DNA of 21,433 bases from Methylococcaceae bacterium (GCA_030699345.1 JAUYMX010000284.1:1-21433); one strand, 5' to 3'. Positions 1-8,032 are shown, counted from the first letter of the stretch. Notes: generated by a model from the letters alone, not told the origin. Numbers and translations are program-made.

Positions 1-417
1 GTAAAGTTATCGATTGCGTTTCAAGCATTGGGATTTGATATTACCGATTTTCGGATTGAAGGTACCGATTTCGATGATGACACCCTCAAACGCGTTAACC
101 GCATTGCCGACTTAAACGCAGAAGCTCAGGCCGCGCAAGCTGCAGGCGTTGATTATGCCAAATTGCAGCATCTTGAAGCCATGCGCGAGGCCGCCAGAAA
201 TGAAGGCGGTGGCGCGGGCATGGGCTTAGGACTGGGCGCAGGCATCGGTCTTGGTCAGCAAATGGCGCAAACTCTGACTGAACCGGCAGCATTAGCACAA
301 CCAGTTGCGAACGACACTGCCGCAAAGCTGACCCAACTCAAACAACTGTTTACGGCTGAACTGATTTCAGCTGATGAATATGCTGCCAAGAAAAAAGCCA
401 TCCTGGATAGTCTTTAA
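1..417 (+). CDS. SPFH-domain protein, C-terminal part with SHOCT motif (5' truncated by window)
   Basis: The frame is open from base 1 to the TAA at 415-417, so the true start lies upstream; the TTG at 28 is only the first start-like codon in view. The visible ~138 residues show an Ala/Glu/Gln-rich helical stretch, a Gly/Met/Leu-rich segment (about 213-270, GMGLGLGAG-like) and a final ~30 residues of SHOCT type (LTQLKQLFTAELISADEYAAKK). This tail, with a zinc-ribbon gene directly downstream, is typical of the YdjI-like branch of SPFH (stomatin/prohibitin/flotillin/HflK) proteins, which are thought to form membrane-associated assemblies. The SPFH domain itself lies outside the window, so the family call rests on tail and context. 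No specific function can be given. Confidence 0.7.
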   Translation, partial: VKLSIAFQALGFDITDFRIEGTDFDDDTLKRVNRIADLNAEAQAAQAAGVDYAKLQHLEAMREAARNEGGGAGMGLGLGAGIGLGQQMAQTLTEPAALAQPVANDTAAKLTQLKQLFTAELISADEYAAKKKAILDSL

Positions 418-420
418 CCA

Positions 421-1089
421 ATGGCAAAATGTACTCACTGTTCGGCACCGTTACCCGCCAACAGCAATCGTTGTACTTACTGCAGCACCCGCAATGATGT
501 CGACCTGGTCGGCCGCCAAGCCTACAGTTTAACCGGTCAGTCAAACCGAAATTGTCCACATTGCAAGACCCCCTTGCAGACCATCGAGCTACATCTTGAC
601 GGCAAAGTGGAAATAGATCGATGCAACGATTGTTTTGGACTGTTTTTTGACTCCGGTAAAATAGAATTACTACTGGAACACGCCGTTAGCGATGTCTATG
701 ACATCAACATCAAGCAACTGGATAACATCAATAGTGAACGTTATCAGACTGATAAACAGATCAAATACATAAAATGCCCCGCGTGCCAGAATTTTATGCT
801 GCGCCGGGTGTTCGGCTATCGTAGCGGCGTTATTATCGATCAATGCAAAAATCACGGTATTTGGCTGGATAGCGGCGAAATCACCCATTTACTGGAATGG
901 AAAAAAGCTGGCGGACAATTGTTGGCGGCACAGAAAGACATTACCGAAAGCTCAAAACCTGCAAAATCCAAAAGCACCGGTCTAGCCAGAAATAATCGTA
1001 CTAGCGGCCTGAGTGACCTCGAAGGACCAACGGCATTGGATGTCTTGGAGACCTTGGCGAACGTGCTTGGTAATCTATTTAAAGAGTAA
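421..1089 (+). CDS. Zinc-ribbon protein with TFIIB-type (zf-TFIIB) repeats
   Basis: A 222-residue soluble protein with three cysteine clusters: C4/C7 with C18/C21; C45/C48 with C68/C71; and C119/C122 with C142/H145. The second and third match the zf-TFIIB pattern (CPxC ... CxxCxGxWLDxGE), the third reading CKNHGIWLDSGE with His in place of the last Cys. The last ~60 residues are Lys/Ser-rich and then helical. ATG follows the upstream stop by 3 bases with no clear Shine-Dalgarno, so translation is probably coupled to the SPFH-like gene. Zinc binding is a fair inference; nucleic-acid binding and any partnership with the SPFH protein are unproven. Confidence 0.75.
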   Translation: MAKCTHCSAPLPANSNRCTYCSTRNDVDLVGRQAYSLTGQSNRNCPHCKTPLQTIELHLDGKVEIDRCNDCFGLFFDSGKIELLLEHAVSDVYDINIKQLDNINSERYQTDKQIKYIKCPACQNFMLRRVFGYRSGVIIDQCKNHGIWLDSGEITHLLEWKKAGGQLLAAQKDITESSKPAKSKSTGLARNNRTSGLSDLEGPTALDVLETLANVLGNLFKE

Positions 1090-1141
1090 CTGATACAATC
1101 ATCAACGCTGGACATTACCCAGCGTAAAACAATGATTTTTT

Positions 1142-1214
1142 GTAACTATTCAGTTTAATCTGAGTGAGGCTATGCGTTTATTGTGTAGGCTGGATCAAAA
1201 GACTGAATAGTTAC
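1142..1214. mobile_element. 73-bp MITE-like element with 13-bp terminal inverted repeats
   Basis: Bases 1142-1154 (GTAACTATTCAGT) and 1202-1214 (ACTGAATAGTTAC) are perfect inverted repeats around a 47-base non-coding interior. The octamer GATTTTTT lies directly outside both ends (1134-1141 and 1215-1222), as a target-site duplication would. Ends beginning GTAA with 8-bp duplications are the known signature of IS66-family elements, so this could be a non-autonomous IS66-type derivative. Alternative: a long-loop hairpin followed by a T tract acting as terminator for the upstream pair. The flanking octamer is low in complexity, which weakens the duplication argument. Confidence 0.55.
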
Positions 1215-1340
1215 GATTTTTTTTATAAAAAGTCGAGTTTGTTATACTCGCTGAACGCAAATCGAACCAGAACGATAATTTTTTCTAGTCGCCATGGCAG
1301 GCAACATGTATTTATATGATCAGCTTTTCAGGAAATAGGC

Positions 1341-2627
1341 ATGTCATTTCTAAATTCCCTTTTTAAAGAGCGCAAAAAAACACCGGTAAAATGCAGCCTG
1401 GAACCCGAAGCCGTATCTATTGATACCTTGGAAACGCTGATTCCTGTCCGTAATTTTAGCAATGACAAATTATTAGCTTTTGCAACCGAAGCAAAATCAG
1501 AAGTTTATCCCGCCGACACTTTGTTATTCAGCGCCGGTGATCAAGCTGACAGCGTTCTTTATCTTCTAAAAGGCTCGGTCGTATTATCGGACAGTAGTGG
1601 GCAAAACTATGGGATTCAAGCGGGAACCACCAAGGCGAAATTCCCGTTATCCAGCGGCGCGGTGCATACCACGACAGCGCTAACCGTATCGGATGTTGCG
1701 GTAATGAGAGTCTCGCATAATATTATGGCAAGCCAGCACTCTGAAGCGACACCTCTAGCAGAACTGCACATCCCTGAAGAATTATCTGAAAACCACTTGC
1801 TGCAAGCTTTTGTGCAACATTACAACAACGAAGAAATGGAAATACCTTCGCTGCCGGATATTGCTGTTAGATTACGACACGCGATGCAATATGACATTGG
1901 CATTGCCGATGCGGTAAAAATAATCCAACTGGATCCGGTGATTTCGGCCAAACTGGTTGAAGTGGCCAATTGCCCGCTTTACGTCTGCTCCACACCAGCC
2001 AAAAGCTGTTTTACCGCCGTCAATCGTATTGGCTTGCATGCCACGCGCAGCTTGGTAATCAGCTTAAGCATCCATCACATTTTCAAAAGCAAATCGCCGG
2101 TAATAAAAAAACACCTGGATAGAATTTGGAAGCAAAGCCTTTATATTTCAACGCTGAGCTATGTTCTGGCGAGTGTCAGTAAGCAGGCAAACCCGGAAGA
2201 GGCATTACTGGCGGGACTGGTCTGCGATATAGGTGCGGTGCCGTTTTTGAATTTTGCCGCCAATTTGCCCAAAGATTACTACACCGAAACCGACATTGAA
2301 CAGGCATTGCCGTATGTCAAAGGGCCAATAGGCTACCGGATTTTGCAGAACTGGGGATTTACCGAAGACTTTATCAAAATCCCACTATTTTCTGAGGATT
2401 GGTATCAAAATCAAGGCCCAGAACTGGATTTAACAGATATTGTGGTGCTCTCGCGGCTGCATAGCAAAATCGGCCTAAACCACCAGTTAACTGAATTGCC
2501 GGCGATTACCTCTATCCCGGCCGCCAGCAAACTCAAGGATTACTCACTATCTCCTGAACATTCTTTAAAAATCCTGCATGAAGCCAAGCAGCAAGTGCAT
2601 GAGGCATTGGCGGCACTCGTTAATTGA
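1341..2627 (+). CDS. Cyclic-nucleotide-binding-like/HDOD domain protein
   Basis: 428 residues, two recognisable parts. Residues ~34-130 fold like a cNMP-binding (CRP-type) beta barrel (GDQADSVLYLLKGSV is the clearest stretch), but the phosphate-binding cassette signature (GE-L ... R-A) is not evident, so ligand binding is doubtful. Residues ~163-365 are an HDOD domain (IPSLPDIAVRL, then DPVISAKLVEVANC). The spot where true HD phosphohydrolases have HD reads GLVCDIG (292-298), as expected for the non-catalytic HDOD family. HDOD proteins are generally signalling or scaffold proteins; the target here is unknown. A purine-rich ribosome site (AGGAAATAGG) precedes the ATG. The gene converges on lptG with only 3 bases between the stop codons. 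Confidence 0.8.
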   Translation: MSFLNSLFKERKKTPVKCSLEPEAVSIDTLETLIPVRNFSNDKLLAFATEAKSEVYPADTLLFSAGDQADSVLYLLKGSVVLSDSSGQNYGIQAGTTKAKFPLSSGAVHTTTALTVSDVAVMRVSHNIMASQHSEATPLAELHIPEELSENHLLQAFVQHYNNEEMEIPSLPDIAVRLRHAMQYDIGIADAVKIIQLDPVISAKLVEVANCPLYVCSTPAKSCFTAVNRIGLHATRSLVISLSIHHIFKSKSPVIKKHLDRIWKQSLYISTLSYVLASVSKQANPEEALLAGLVCDIGAVPFLNFAANLPKDYYTETDIEQALPYVKGPIGYRILQNWGFTEDFIKIPLFSEDWYQNQGPELDLTDIVVLSRLHSKIGLNHQLTELPAITSIPAASKLKDYSLSPEHSLKILHEAKQQVHEALAALVN

Positions 2628-2630
2628 TAG

Positions 2631-3698
2631 TTATTGCACCTTGCGGATTGCCAATAGCGCCAGACTTAACGCTATCAAACTGGGCACCACGGCAATGAGC
2701 GGCGGATTAAGATCGTAAATCAGCCCAATATGGCCGGTGATTTTATCGATAATGTTAAAGCCCATACCGATCACCACCCCTATCATCATCCGTCCGCCCA
2801 GACTTACGCCGCGTTTTACACCAATCACAAACGGTGCCGAAATCAGCAGCATAATAAATGTAACCAGCGGATTCACTATGCGTCCCCATAAAGCCATTTC
2901 ATAGACGTGCGATTTTTGTTGGTTGTCTTTCAGAAAATCGATATACATCATCAAATCATAAAGCGCCAAATTGTTGGGATTGACGACCACAATTTTCACC
3001 AGATCCGGGGCGATTGACGACCGCCAAATGCTTTCAGTTTGTTGACTGGCGAGTATTTGCTTAGTGGAAATTTCAGATTGCTTGATTTGCTCAAGCTGCC
3101 ATTGCTGATCGCCTAAAAAGCGGGCGCTGTCGGCGTGGGTTGATAAGCGCAAGTGCGCGGCATCATCTAGTTCGAAGATATTAATATCAGACAAACTACC
3201 GTCATCTTGCAATTGCCGCACATTGATAAACTTTTTACCTTCGCGTAACCACAGCCCGTATTTACTATTCATGACGACTTGCTCATTTTGTGCCGTCACT
3301 TTTAACAACCGAGCCGCACGCTCAGCAGAGGGCGCGACAAACTCACCGACAGTAATAGCCATGGCAACCAAAATTGCGCCCGCCAGCATCACTGCGCGCA
3401 AAATGCCGAACACCGACAAACCGGCCGCGCGCATGGCAATAATCTCATGGTTATTGCCCATGGCTCCCAAAATAAACAGACTGCCCAATAAGGCCGAAGC
3501 AGGTATCAGCTCATAAAAAACAGTCGGTGAAGTCAGCGCCAAATAGGTAAAAATTTCTTTTAAGCCATAGTGGCCTTTACCCAAATCTTTAATTTCGTCA
3601 CTGAAAGTGAACAAATTGAACAGCGTCTACAATAAAACCAGCGCAACCAAGGAACCTTTCAAAATCTCCCTGACGATATAACCATTGATTACATTCAC
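2631..3698 (-). CDS. lptG: LPS export ABC transporter permease LptG, interrupted by an in-frame TAG codon
   Basis: LptG and LptF are the two inner-membrane permeases of the LptB2FG transporter that lifts lipopolysaccharide from the inner membrane toward LptC/LptA. The frame starts at GTG 3698-3696, sharing GTGA with the lptF stop, and would give ~355 residues, the usual LptG length. The N-terminus (VINGYIVREILKGSL) matches the family, but TAG at 3629-3627 falls inside the first membrane helix, between VALVLL and TLFNLFTFSDE; the same frame then continues intact to the TAA at 2631. A TTG at 3614 could restart translation but would lose most of helix 1. Downstream the soluble domain and the C-terminal helices look normal. 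This may be a true nonsense mutation, a read-through site or a sequence error; because LptG is usually essential, error or suppression should be considered before calling it dead. Confidence 0.85.
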
Positions 3699-4831
3699 TT
3701 TGTCACCTTGCTCTTGAGTGTCGCGCGCAGCCATTGCCAGCCATACAGTCGCGCCAATAATATGCTGCCAATAAACAATAACAACAAGTTGACGCCAACG
3801 GCTCCTAACCAAACCGGAATGGTTCCCTTAATCACCCAACTTTGACTGACATGAACCAAGTTGCCGTAACTGAAATAGATTAAAAACCCTACCAACATAT
3901 TGCCGTAAACGCCGCTCCGTGGCGACATCTGCGCCAAAGGTACGGCAATAAAACTGAGCAGCATAATGCCCAACGGGATGAATAACCGCCGTTGCAATTC
4001 GGCAATATCCCGACGTGCGGCCGACTTTAGCAATACCTCAGTAGCGATGGATTCTTGAATGAAACTGTCGGCGGCGACTTTGCTATCTACCCGCACCGAG
4101 TATTGATCGAATTGCTCAAGCACATAATTCAATGCGCCGGGCTGGCCTTGTATGCGTTCGCCCTGTTCCAAAACCATATAGCGACCGGTGGGTAAATCTT
4201 CCAAATGACCTGTTTTCGCGTTAATGATGCCAATGGTGCCGTGTTGGCGATTTTGCACAAACACATCGTGCATTTTTTTGTCGTCGGTGATTTTCTCCAC
4301 ATACACCACCAGGTCGCCCTGGCTATATTCGCTGAATTTTCCAGCAGCGATGCCTCTAAGATCGGCTGATTCTTCGTCTTGTTGCATCAGTTGCCCCACT
4401 CGCGCTTCAGCCCACGGCGCCACATAGGTAGATAGCCCAGTAGCAAATATTGACAACGGCAATACCAACACAAACACAGCCCGATACATAACGCCTGCCC
4501 CCCCACCGGCGGAGGCAACCGCGGCCATTTCTTGATCGCGGTACATTCTGCCCAGCACCATCAACACCGCCATAAAAATGGCGGCGGGAAGAAACGTAAC
4601 GCAGGCGATAACGGTCTTTAAGCCCAAAATGCTTAGCAGGGTCTCATTGGACACTTGGCCTTCAATCGCCTTGTCTAAAATTCTAATGAACTTACGGCTA
4701 ACAATAATGACCACAATCACTGTCAACACCGATGACAGCGTCTTCAACAGATCTTGCGCGATCATTTTGTCCAGGATGCTAATGAACGGTCGATACCCCG
4801 ATTTGTAGCCTTTTGACCAGTCTTCTGCCAA
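3695..4831 (-). CDS. lptF: LPS export ABC transporter permease LptF
   Basis: Inner-membrane permease partner of LptG in the LptB2FG lipopolysaccharide exporter. 378 residues, with helices near residues 30-45, 65-90 and 110-135, a large periplasmic beta-jellyroll region in the middle (~140-270), and three C-terminal helices. It resembles E. coli LptF throughout (KFIRILDKAIEGQVSNE; LGRMYRDQEM). The chosen start is TTG at 4831-4829, because GGGGAG lies 6 bases upstream; this makes the N-terminus about 20 residues longer than in E. coli. ATG at 4765 is the alternative but lacks a good ribosome site. The stop overlaps the lptG start by 4 bases, indicating one operon. It diverges from pepA, as in E. 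coli. Confidence 0.92.
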   Translation of the reverse strand: MAEDWSKGYKSGYRPFISILDKMIAQDLLKTLSSVLTVIVVIIVSRKFIRILDKAIEGQVSNETLLSILGLKTVIACVTFLPAAIFMAVLMVLGRMYRDQEMAAVASAGGGAGVMYRAVFVLVLPLSIFATGLSTYVAPWAEARVGQLMQQDEESADLRGIAAGKFSEYSQGDLVVYVEKITDDKKMHDVFVQNRQHGTIGIINAKTGHLEDLPTGRYMVLEQGERIQGQPGALNYVLEQFDQYSVRVDSKVAADSFIQESIATEVLLKSAARRDIAELQRRLFIPLGIMLLSFIAVPLAQMSPRSGVYGNMLVGFLIYFSYGNLVHVSQSWVIKGTIPVWLGAVGVNLLLLFIGSILLARLYGWQWLRATLKSKVTK

Positions 4832-4837
4832 GCTTGT

Positions 4838-4843
4838 CTCCCC
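4838..4843 (-). promoter_or_regulatory. Ribosome binding site deciding the lptF start
   Basis: On the minus strand GGGGAG lies 6 bases before TTG 4831. This is among the better Shine-Dalgarno matches in the window and favours the TTG over the in-frame ATG at 4765. Confidence 0.6.
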
Positions 4844-4865
4844 AATCTAAATCGATTTTGTGTTG

Positions 4866-4871
4866 TATAAT
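4866..4871 (+). promoter_or_regulatory. Putative -10 element for pepA-holC
   Basis: A perfect TATAAT lies 77 bases upstream of the pepA ATG in the 117-base lptF/pepA divergent region. No convincing -35 hexamer occurs at 16-18 bases upstream, so activity is uncertain. Confidence 0.4.
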
Positions 4872-4948
4872 CCGGCCCAGCCGTAGGATCTACTGCGCTA
4901 TGCAGCCTATCTTCCTATCAACCCTTTTACATCCAGCCGAGTTAAGCC

Positions 4949-6436
4949 ATGGACTATTCTATAGAAAGCGCCCCCTTAGAAAAACTGCAATCTGATTGCA
5001 TCATTGTCGGCGTATACCAAGATCAACAACTTAGCGCATCCGCAACCACCCTTAATAGCAGCAGCCAAGGGTTGATAGCTAAAATCGTCAGCCGCGGCGA
5101 CATCAGCGGAAAAAACGGTGAAACCGTTCTAATCAACGCAGTTTCCGGCATCGAAAGCGACCGGATATTGCTGGTCGGCCTGGGTGAAAATAAACCTTTA
5201 TCCAGCAAGGATTACAAAAAAGCCCTGCAAGCAGCGGCCAACAGCTTGAAAAAACCTTACATTAAATCCGTGGTCTCGGCATTATCAGAAACCCCGGTTG
5301 AAAACCGCGACTGGGCATGGAAAGCCCGGCAAGTGGTTGAAGTATTCCATGATGTCGCCTACCAATTTACGGCTTGTAAATCCGATAAAACCACGGAAAG
5401 TAAGCTCGAAAAACTCAGCATCGCCGCCCCGGAAACGCAAGTAACTGCAGCACAAACTGGTTTAGCCCAAGGCCGCGCCATCGCTGAAGGCGTCGCGCTA
5501 ACCAAACTGCTTGCCGACTTACCCGGCAACATCTGCACACCGTCTTATATTGCTGAACAAGCACTCGAATTAGGCAAAAAATATAGCAGCTTAGCGGTCA
5601 GCATTTTGGAAGAAGCTGAAATGGAAGCGCTGGGTATGGGGGCTTTATTGTCCGTATCACGCGGCAGTCGGCAACCCGCCAAATTGATCACCATCAATTA
5701 TCAAGGCGGCGCTAAAGACAGCAAACCGATTGTTTTGATCGGCAAAGGACTGACCTTTGATGCCGGCGGCATATCGTTAAAGCCTGCGCCCGGCATGGAT
5801 GAAATGAAATACGACATGTGCGGTGGTGCGTCGGTGCTGGGCACTCTACAGGCTGCGGCGCAATTGCAACTGCCGTTGAATATCATCGGCCTGGTGCCAT
5901 CCTCAGAAAATCTGCCCGATGGCGATGCCAACAAACCGGGCGATATTTTAACCAGCATGTCCGGCCTAACTATTGAAGTATTAAATACCGATGCCGAAGG
6001 CCGCTTATTACTATGCGACACCTTAACTTATGCCGAACGTTTCGACCCGGAAGTGGTGATCGATTTAGCCACCTTAACCGGTGCTTGCCTGGTCGCCTTA
6101 GGCCGTGTCCCCAGCGGTTTACTCGGTAACGATGATGCCTTATGCAATGACTTACTGGCGGCAGGTGACGTTGCCAACGATACCCTCTGGCGTTTGCCGC
6201 TGTGGGAAGAATATCAAGAACAACTGAAATCCAATTTTGCAGATATGGGTAACGTCGGCGGCAAAGATGCAGGCACCATTACTGCCGCTTGTTTCCTGGC
6301 TCGCTTTGCCGAGAAATTCCGCTGGGCGCATCTGGATATTGCCGGTACTGCTTGGCGCACCGGCCAAAACAAAGGCGCCACCGGCAGACCGGTACCGTTG
6401 TTGGTGCAATACCTGCTCAACCGGGCACAAGGCTAA
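4949..6436 (+). CDS. pepA: Leucyl aminopeptidase PepA (M17 family)
   Basis: A cytosolic two-metal aminopeptidase that removes N-terminal residues from peptides; in E. coli PepA also binds DNA in Xer site-specific recombination and carAB control. 495 residues, a normal length. All active-site residues expected from E. coli PepA are present: metal ligands K266, D271, D289, D348 and E350 (in GKGLTFDAGG, MKYDMCGGA and NTDAEGR) and catalytic K278 and R352. The N-terminal ~165 residues form the M17 N-domain. holC starts 9 bases after the stop, so the two are probably co-transcribed, and lptF-lptG diverge upstream, the usual gammaproteobacterial order. Confidence 0.97.
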   Translation: MDYSIESAPLEKLQSDCIIVGVYQDQQLSASATTLNSSSQGLIAKIVSRGDISGKNGETVLINAVSGIESDRILLVGLGENKPLSSKDYKKALQAAANSLKKPYIKSVVSALSETPVENRDWAWKARQVVEVFHDVAYQFTACKSDKTTESKLEKLSIAAPETQVTAAQTGLAQGRAIAEGVALTKLLADLPGNICTPSYIAEQALELGKKYSSLAVSILEEAEMEALGMGALLSVSRGSRQPAKLITINYQGGAKDSKPIVLIGKGLTFDAGGISLKPAPGMDEMKYDMCGGASVLGTLQAAAQLQLPLNIIGLVPSSENLPDGDANKPGDILTSMSGLTIEVLNTDAEGRLLLCDTLTYAERFDPEVVIDLATLTGACLVALGRVPSGLLGNDDALCNDLLAAGDVANDTLWRLPLWEEYQEQLKSNFADMGNVGGKDAGTITAACFLARFAEKFRWAHLDIAGTAWRTGQNKGATGRPVPLLVQYLLNRAQG

Positions 6437-6445
6437 AACCGCTTC

Positions 6446-6889
6446 ATGCCGCAGGCCACTTTTTACGTATTGCAGTCAAACTCCCAGCGAGCGCGCTTAG
6501 AGTTTGCCTGCAAGCTGATTGAAAAAGTCTATAACAGCGGCCAATTCGGCTATGTGTTAACCGACTCCGACACTCAAAGCCAGCTCATTGACGACCTGCT
6601 CTGGACTTTCAGGGCAGGCAGCTTTATTCCGCATCAACAGTACCTTGGCGAACAGCCTGCTTTGGAAAATATTTTCCTGATAGGCTCGATGCCCGCACCA
6701 CAAGCCTGGCAAACACTTGTTATCAACTTATCCCATCAAATCCCCCAAAATTTTCAGCAAGCCGCGCGCATTCTGGAAATACTCGATAACAGCGAAGCCA
6801 CCAAGGAACCCGGCAGGCAACGCTGGATTCAATACAAACAGGCGGGATTTGCTTTGACCAAGCATGACCTTGATAAAGCTGTTGATTAA
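6446..6889 (+). CDS. holC: DNA polymerase III chi subunit HolC
   Basis: The chi subunit links the clamp loader (through psi, HolD) to single-strand binding protein at the replication fork. 147 residues, normal for the family. The signature stretch DDLLWTFRAGSFIPHQ (about 50-65) corresponds to the conserved LLWTF...FVPH segment of HolC, followed by PALENIFLIG. It lies 9 bases after pepA in the standard pepA-holC order, but valS, normally next, has been displaced by about 4.2 kb of accessory DNA. Confidence 0.93.
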   Translation: MPQATFYVLQSNSQRARLEFACKLIEKVYNSGQFGYVLTDSDTQSQLIDDLLWTFRAGSFIPHQQYLGEQPALENIFLIGSMPAPQAWQTLVINLSHQIPQNFQQAARILEILDNSEATKEPGRQRWIQYKQAGFALTKHDLDKAVD

Positions 6890-6890
6890 G

Positions 6891-6960
6891 TCCTTCGACG
6901 GAGCTCAGGACGACTGGTCATTTGTTGATTTCATTCGTGGCGAGCCTGTCGAACCATGAA
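6891..6960. repeat. Intergenic palindromic repeat (TTCGACAGGCTC-type)
   Basis: An imperfect inverted repeat begins one base after the holC stop: left arm ~6894-6914 (TTCGACGGAGCTCAGGACGA), right arm ~6934-6953, whose complement reads TTCGACAGGCTCGCCACGAA. Repeats of this TTCGACAGGCTC kind are widespread between genes in proteobacteria. It supplies the meaningless first ~14 codons of the open frame that runs into the res remnant. Confidence 0.6.
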
Positions 6961-7003
6961 GGGAATCAACTTTATTCAGAGATTAATTACACGCCAGCAA
7001 ACC

Positions 7004-7008
7004 AAGGA
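7004..7008 (+). promoter_or_regulatory. Ribosome binding site of the former res gene
   Basis: AAGGA lies 5 bases before ATG 7014, marking the original res start although the frame behind it now ends after 20 codons. Confidence 0.5.
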
Positions 7009-7013
7009 CCACC

Positions 7014-8016
7014 ATGCAACTCCAGCTTGAAGACCTGCTTTACCAACAAAAAGCCATACACACTCACCCGCAATGATGCGCGCTTTAACAGCGACAGCTG
7101 TCGTAATTTTTGGCAGGCATTGGCCAGAAAAACCCAATACACCGTAAGTTTTGATGAAGCGGAAATTATCCGTTGCGGCTTTCAAGAACTGAACAACATA
7201 AAAATCCCCAGTTACGAAGCCGAGATACGCCTAACCCGCATCAAAGCCCTGCAAAACATCCAAGGCCAAGACGAAGAAATCGGCCGGGAAATCGCTCAAC
7301 TTAAAGCCAGCTACTCGGCGGCGGATATTGTCGAAGAAATCAGCGAGAACACCTCACTCAGCTACCGCGTGGTGTTTGAAATCGTCAACGCCTTAGACAA
7401 TAAAGCCCAAATACTGCGCAATCCGCCGTTATTTATTCAACAAGCCAGCAAAGCACTTAAACGTATTGAGTTGGCCGAAATGCTGCGCACTCTCAGTTAC
7501 CATGAAACCGGCGACAGCTTCCCGCTGGATTTATTCAAAGAAGCGATTCATACCTATGCGCCGGTTGAGCCCACGCCCAACAAAGGCATTTACGACTACG
7601 CCATCTGCGATGCCGACTCCCAACCAGAACATAACTTTGCCCGCCAAGCCGACAACGCCCCCAAAGTTGTGTGTTTATTAAAACTGCCCGACTTCTACCA
7701 AATCCCCACGCCCATCGGCAAATATTACCGACCGGACTTTGGCCTAGTCGTCAAACAAAGCAACCTTAAAAACGCTGAAAGCAGCGAATTGTATTTTGTC
7801 ATCGAAACCAAAAGCACCAATGACATCAACGACGACAAAGCCCTCACCGAACACGAACGCAACAAAATCCAATGCGCCGTTAAACATTTTCAGGCCTTGG
7901 GTATCCGCGCCGAAATTGGCGGCGAGGTAACTTACCAAGTTAAAGAAGATCCAGGCGACTACCAGCAAGCCAGCTTTCATGCGCCGGTTAAAGATTATGG
8001 GGATGTAAAGATATAG
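7014..8016 (+). pseudogene. Type III restriction enzyme Res subunit, internal-deletion remnant
   Basis: Intact Res proteins are ~900-1000 residues: an N-terminal DEAD-type helicase/translocase and a C-terminal PD-(D/E)XK nuclease. Here ATG 7014, behind a good ribosome site, encodes MQLQLEDLLYQQKAI, a typical Res N-terminus, then stops at TGA 7074-7076. From about 7050 a second frame (open from TTG 6922) continues with the post-helicase and nuclease parts: ARKTQYTVSFD, TPIGKYYRPDFGLVV and LYFVIETKST, the last two giving the nuclease D (7735), E (7804) and K (7810). Walker A and DEAH motifs are absent, so roughly 500-600 codons have been lost with a frame change near 7055-7080. The C-terminal frame is undamaged for over 300 codons, so the loss may be recent or the fragment may be expressed. 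It lies before mod, the reverse of the usual mod-res order. Confidence 0.8.
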
Positions 8017-8032
8017 ACCGCGCCAAAGGTAC

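Noticed and set aside
408..423. Identical 14-base junction GTCTTTAACCAATG at the SPFH/zinc-ribbon boundary and at pilD/coaE (18152-18165)
   Set aside because: Stop-to-start spacing and common codons explain it; no further similarity extends on either side, so it is treated as coincidence.
1231..1250. Short hairpin CGAGT...ACTCG with TATACT as a promoter for the HDOD gene
   Set aside because: The stem is only 5 pairs and no -35 hexamer is recognisable at the right distance; too weak to list as a feature.
3627..3812. A separate 61-residue minus-strand ORF
   Set aside because: Its second half is the N-terminus of LptG (from GTG 3698) up to the TAG; its first half reads lptF out of frame.
6922..7050. 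TTG 6922 as the start of a 364-residue protein running into the res remnant
   Set aside because: The first codons read the palindromic repeat and then the former 5' leader and stub of res in the wrong frame; no ribosome site precedes the TTG and the sequence there resembles no protein family.
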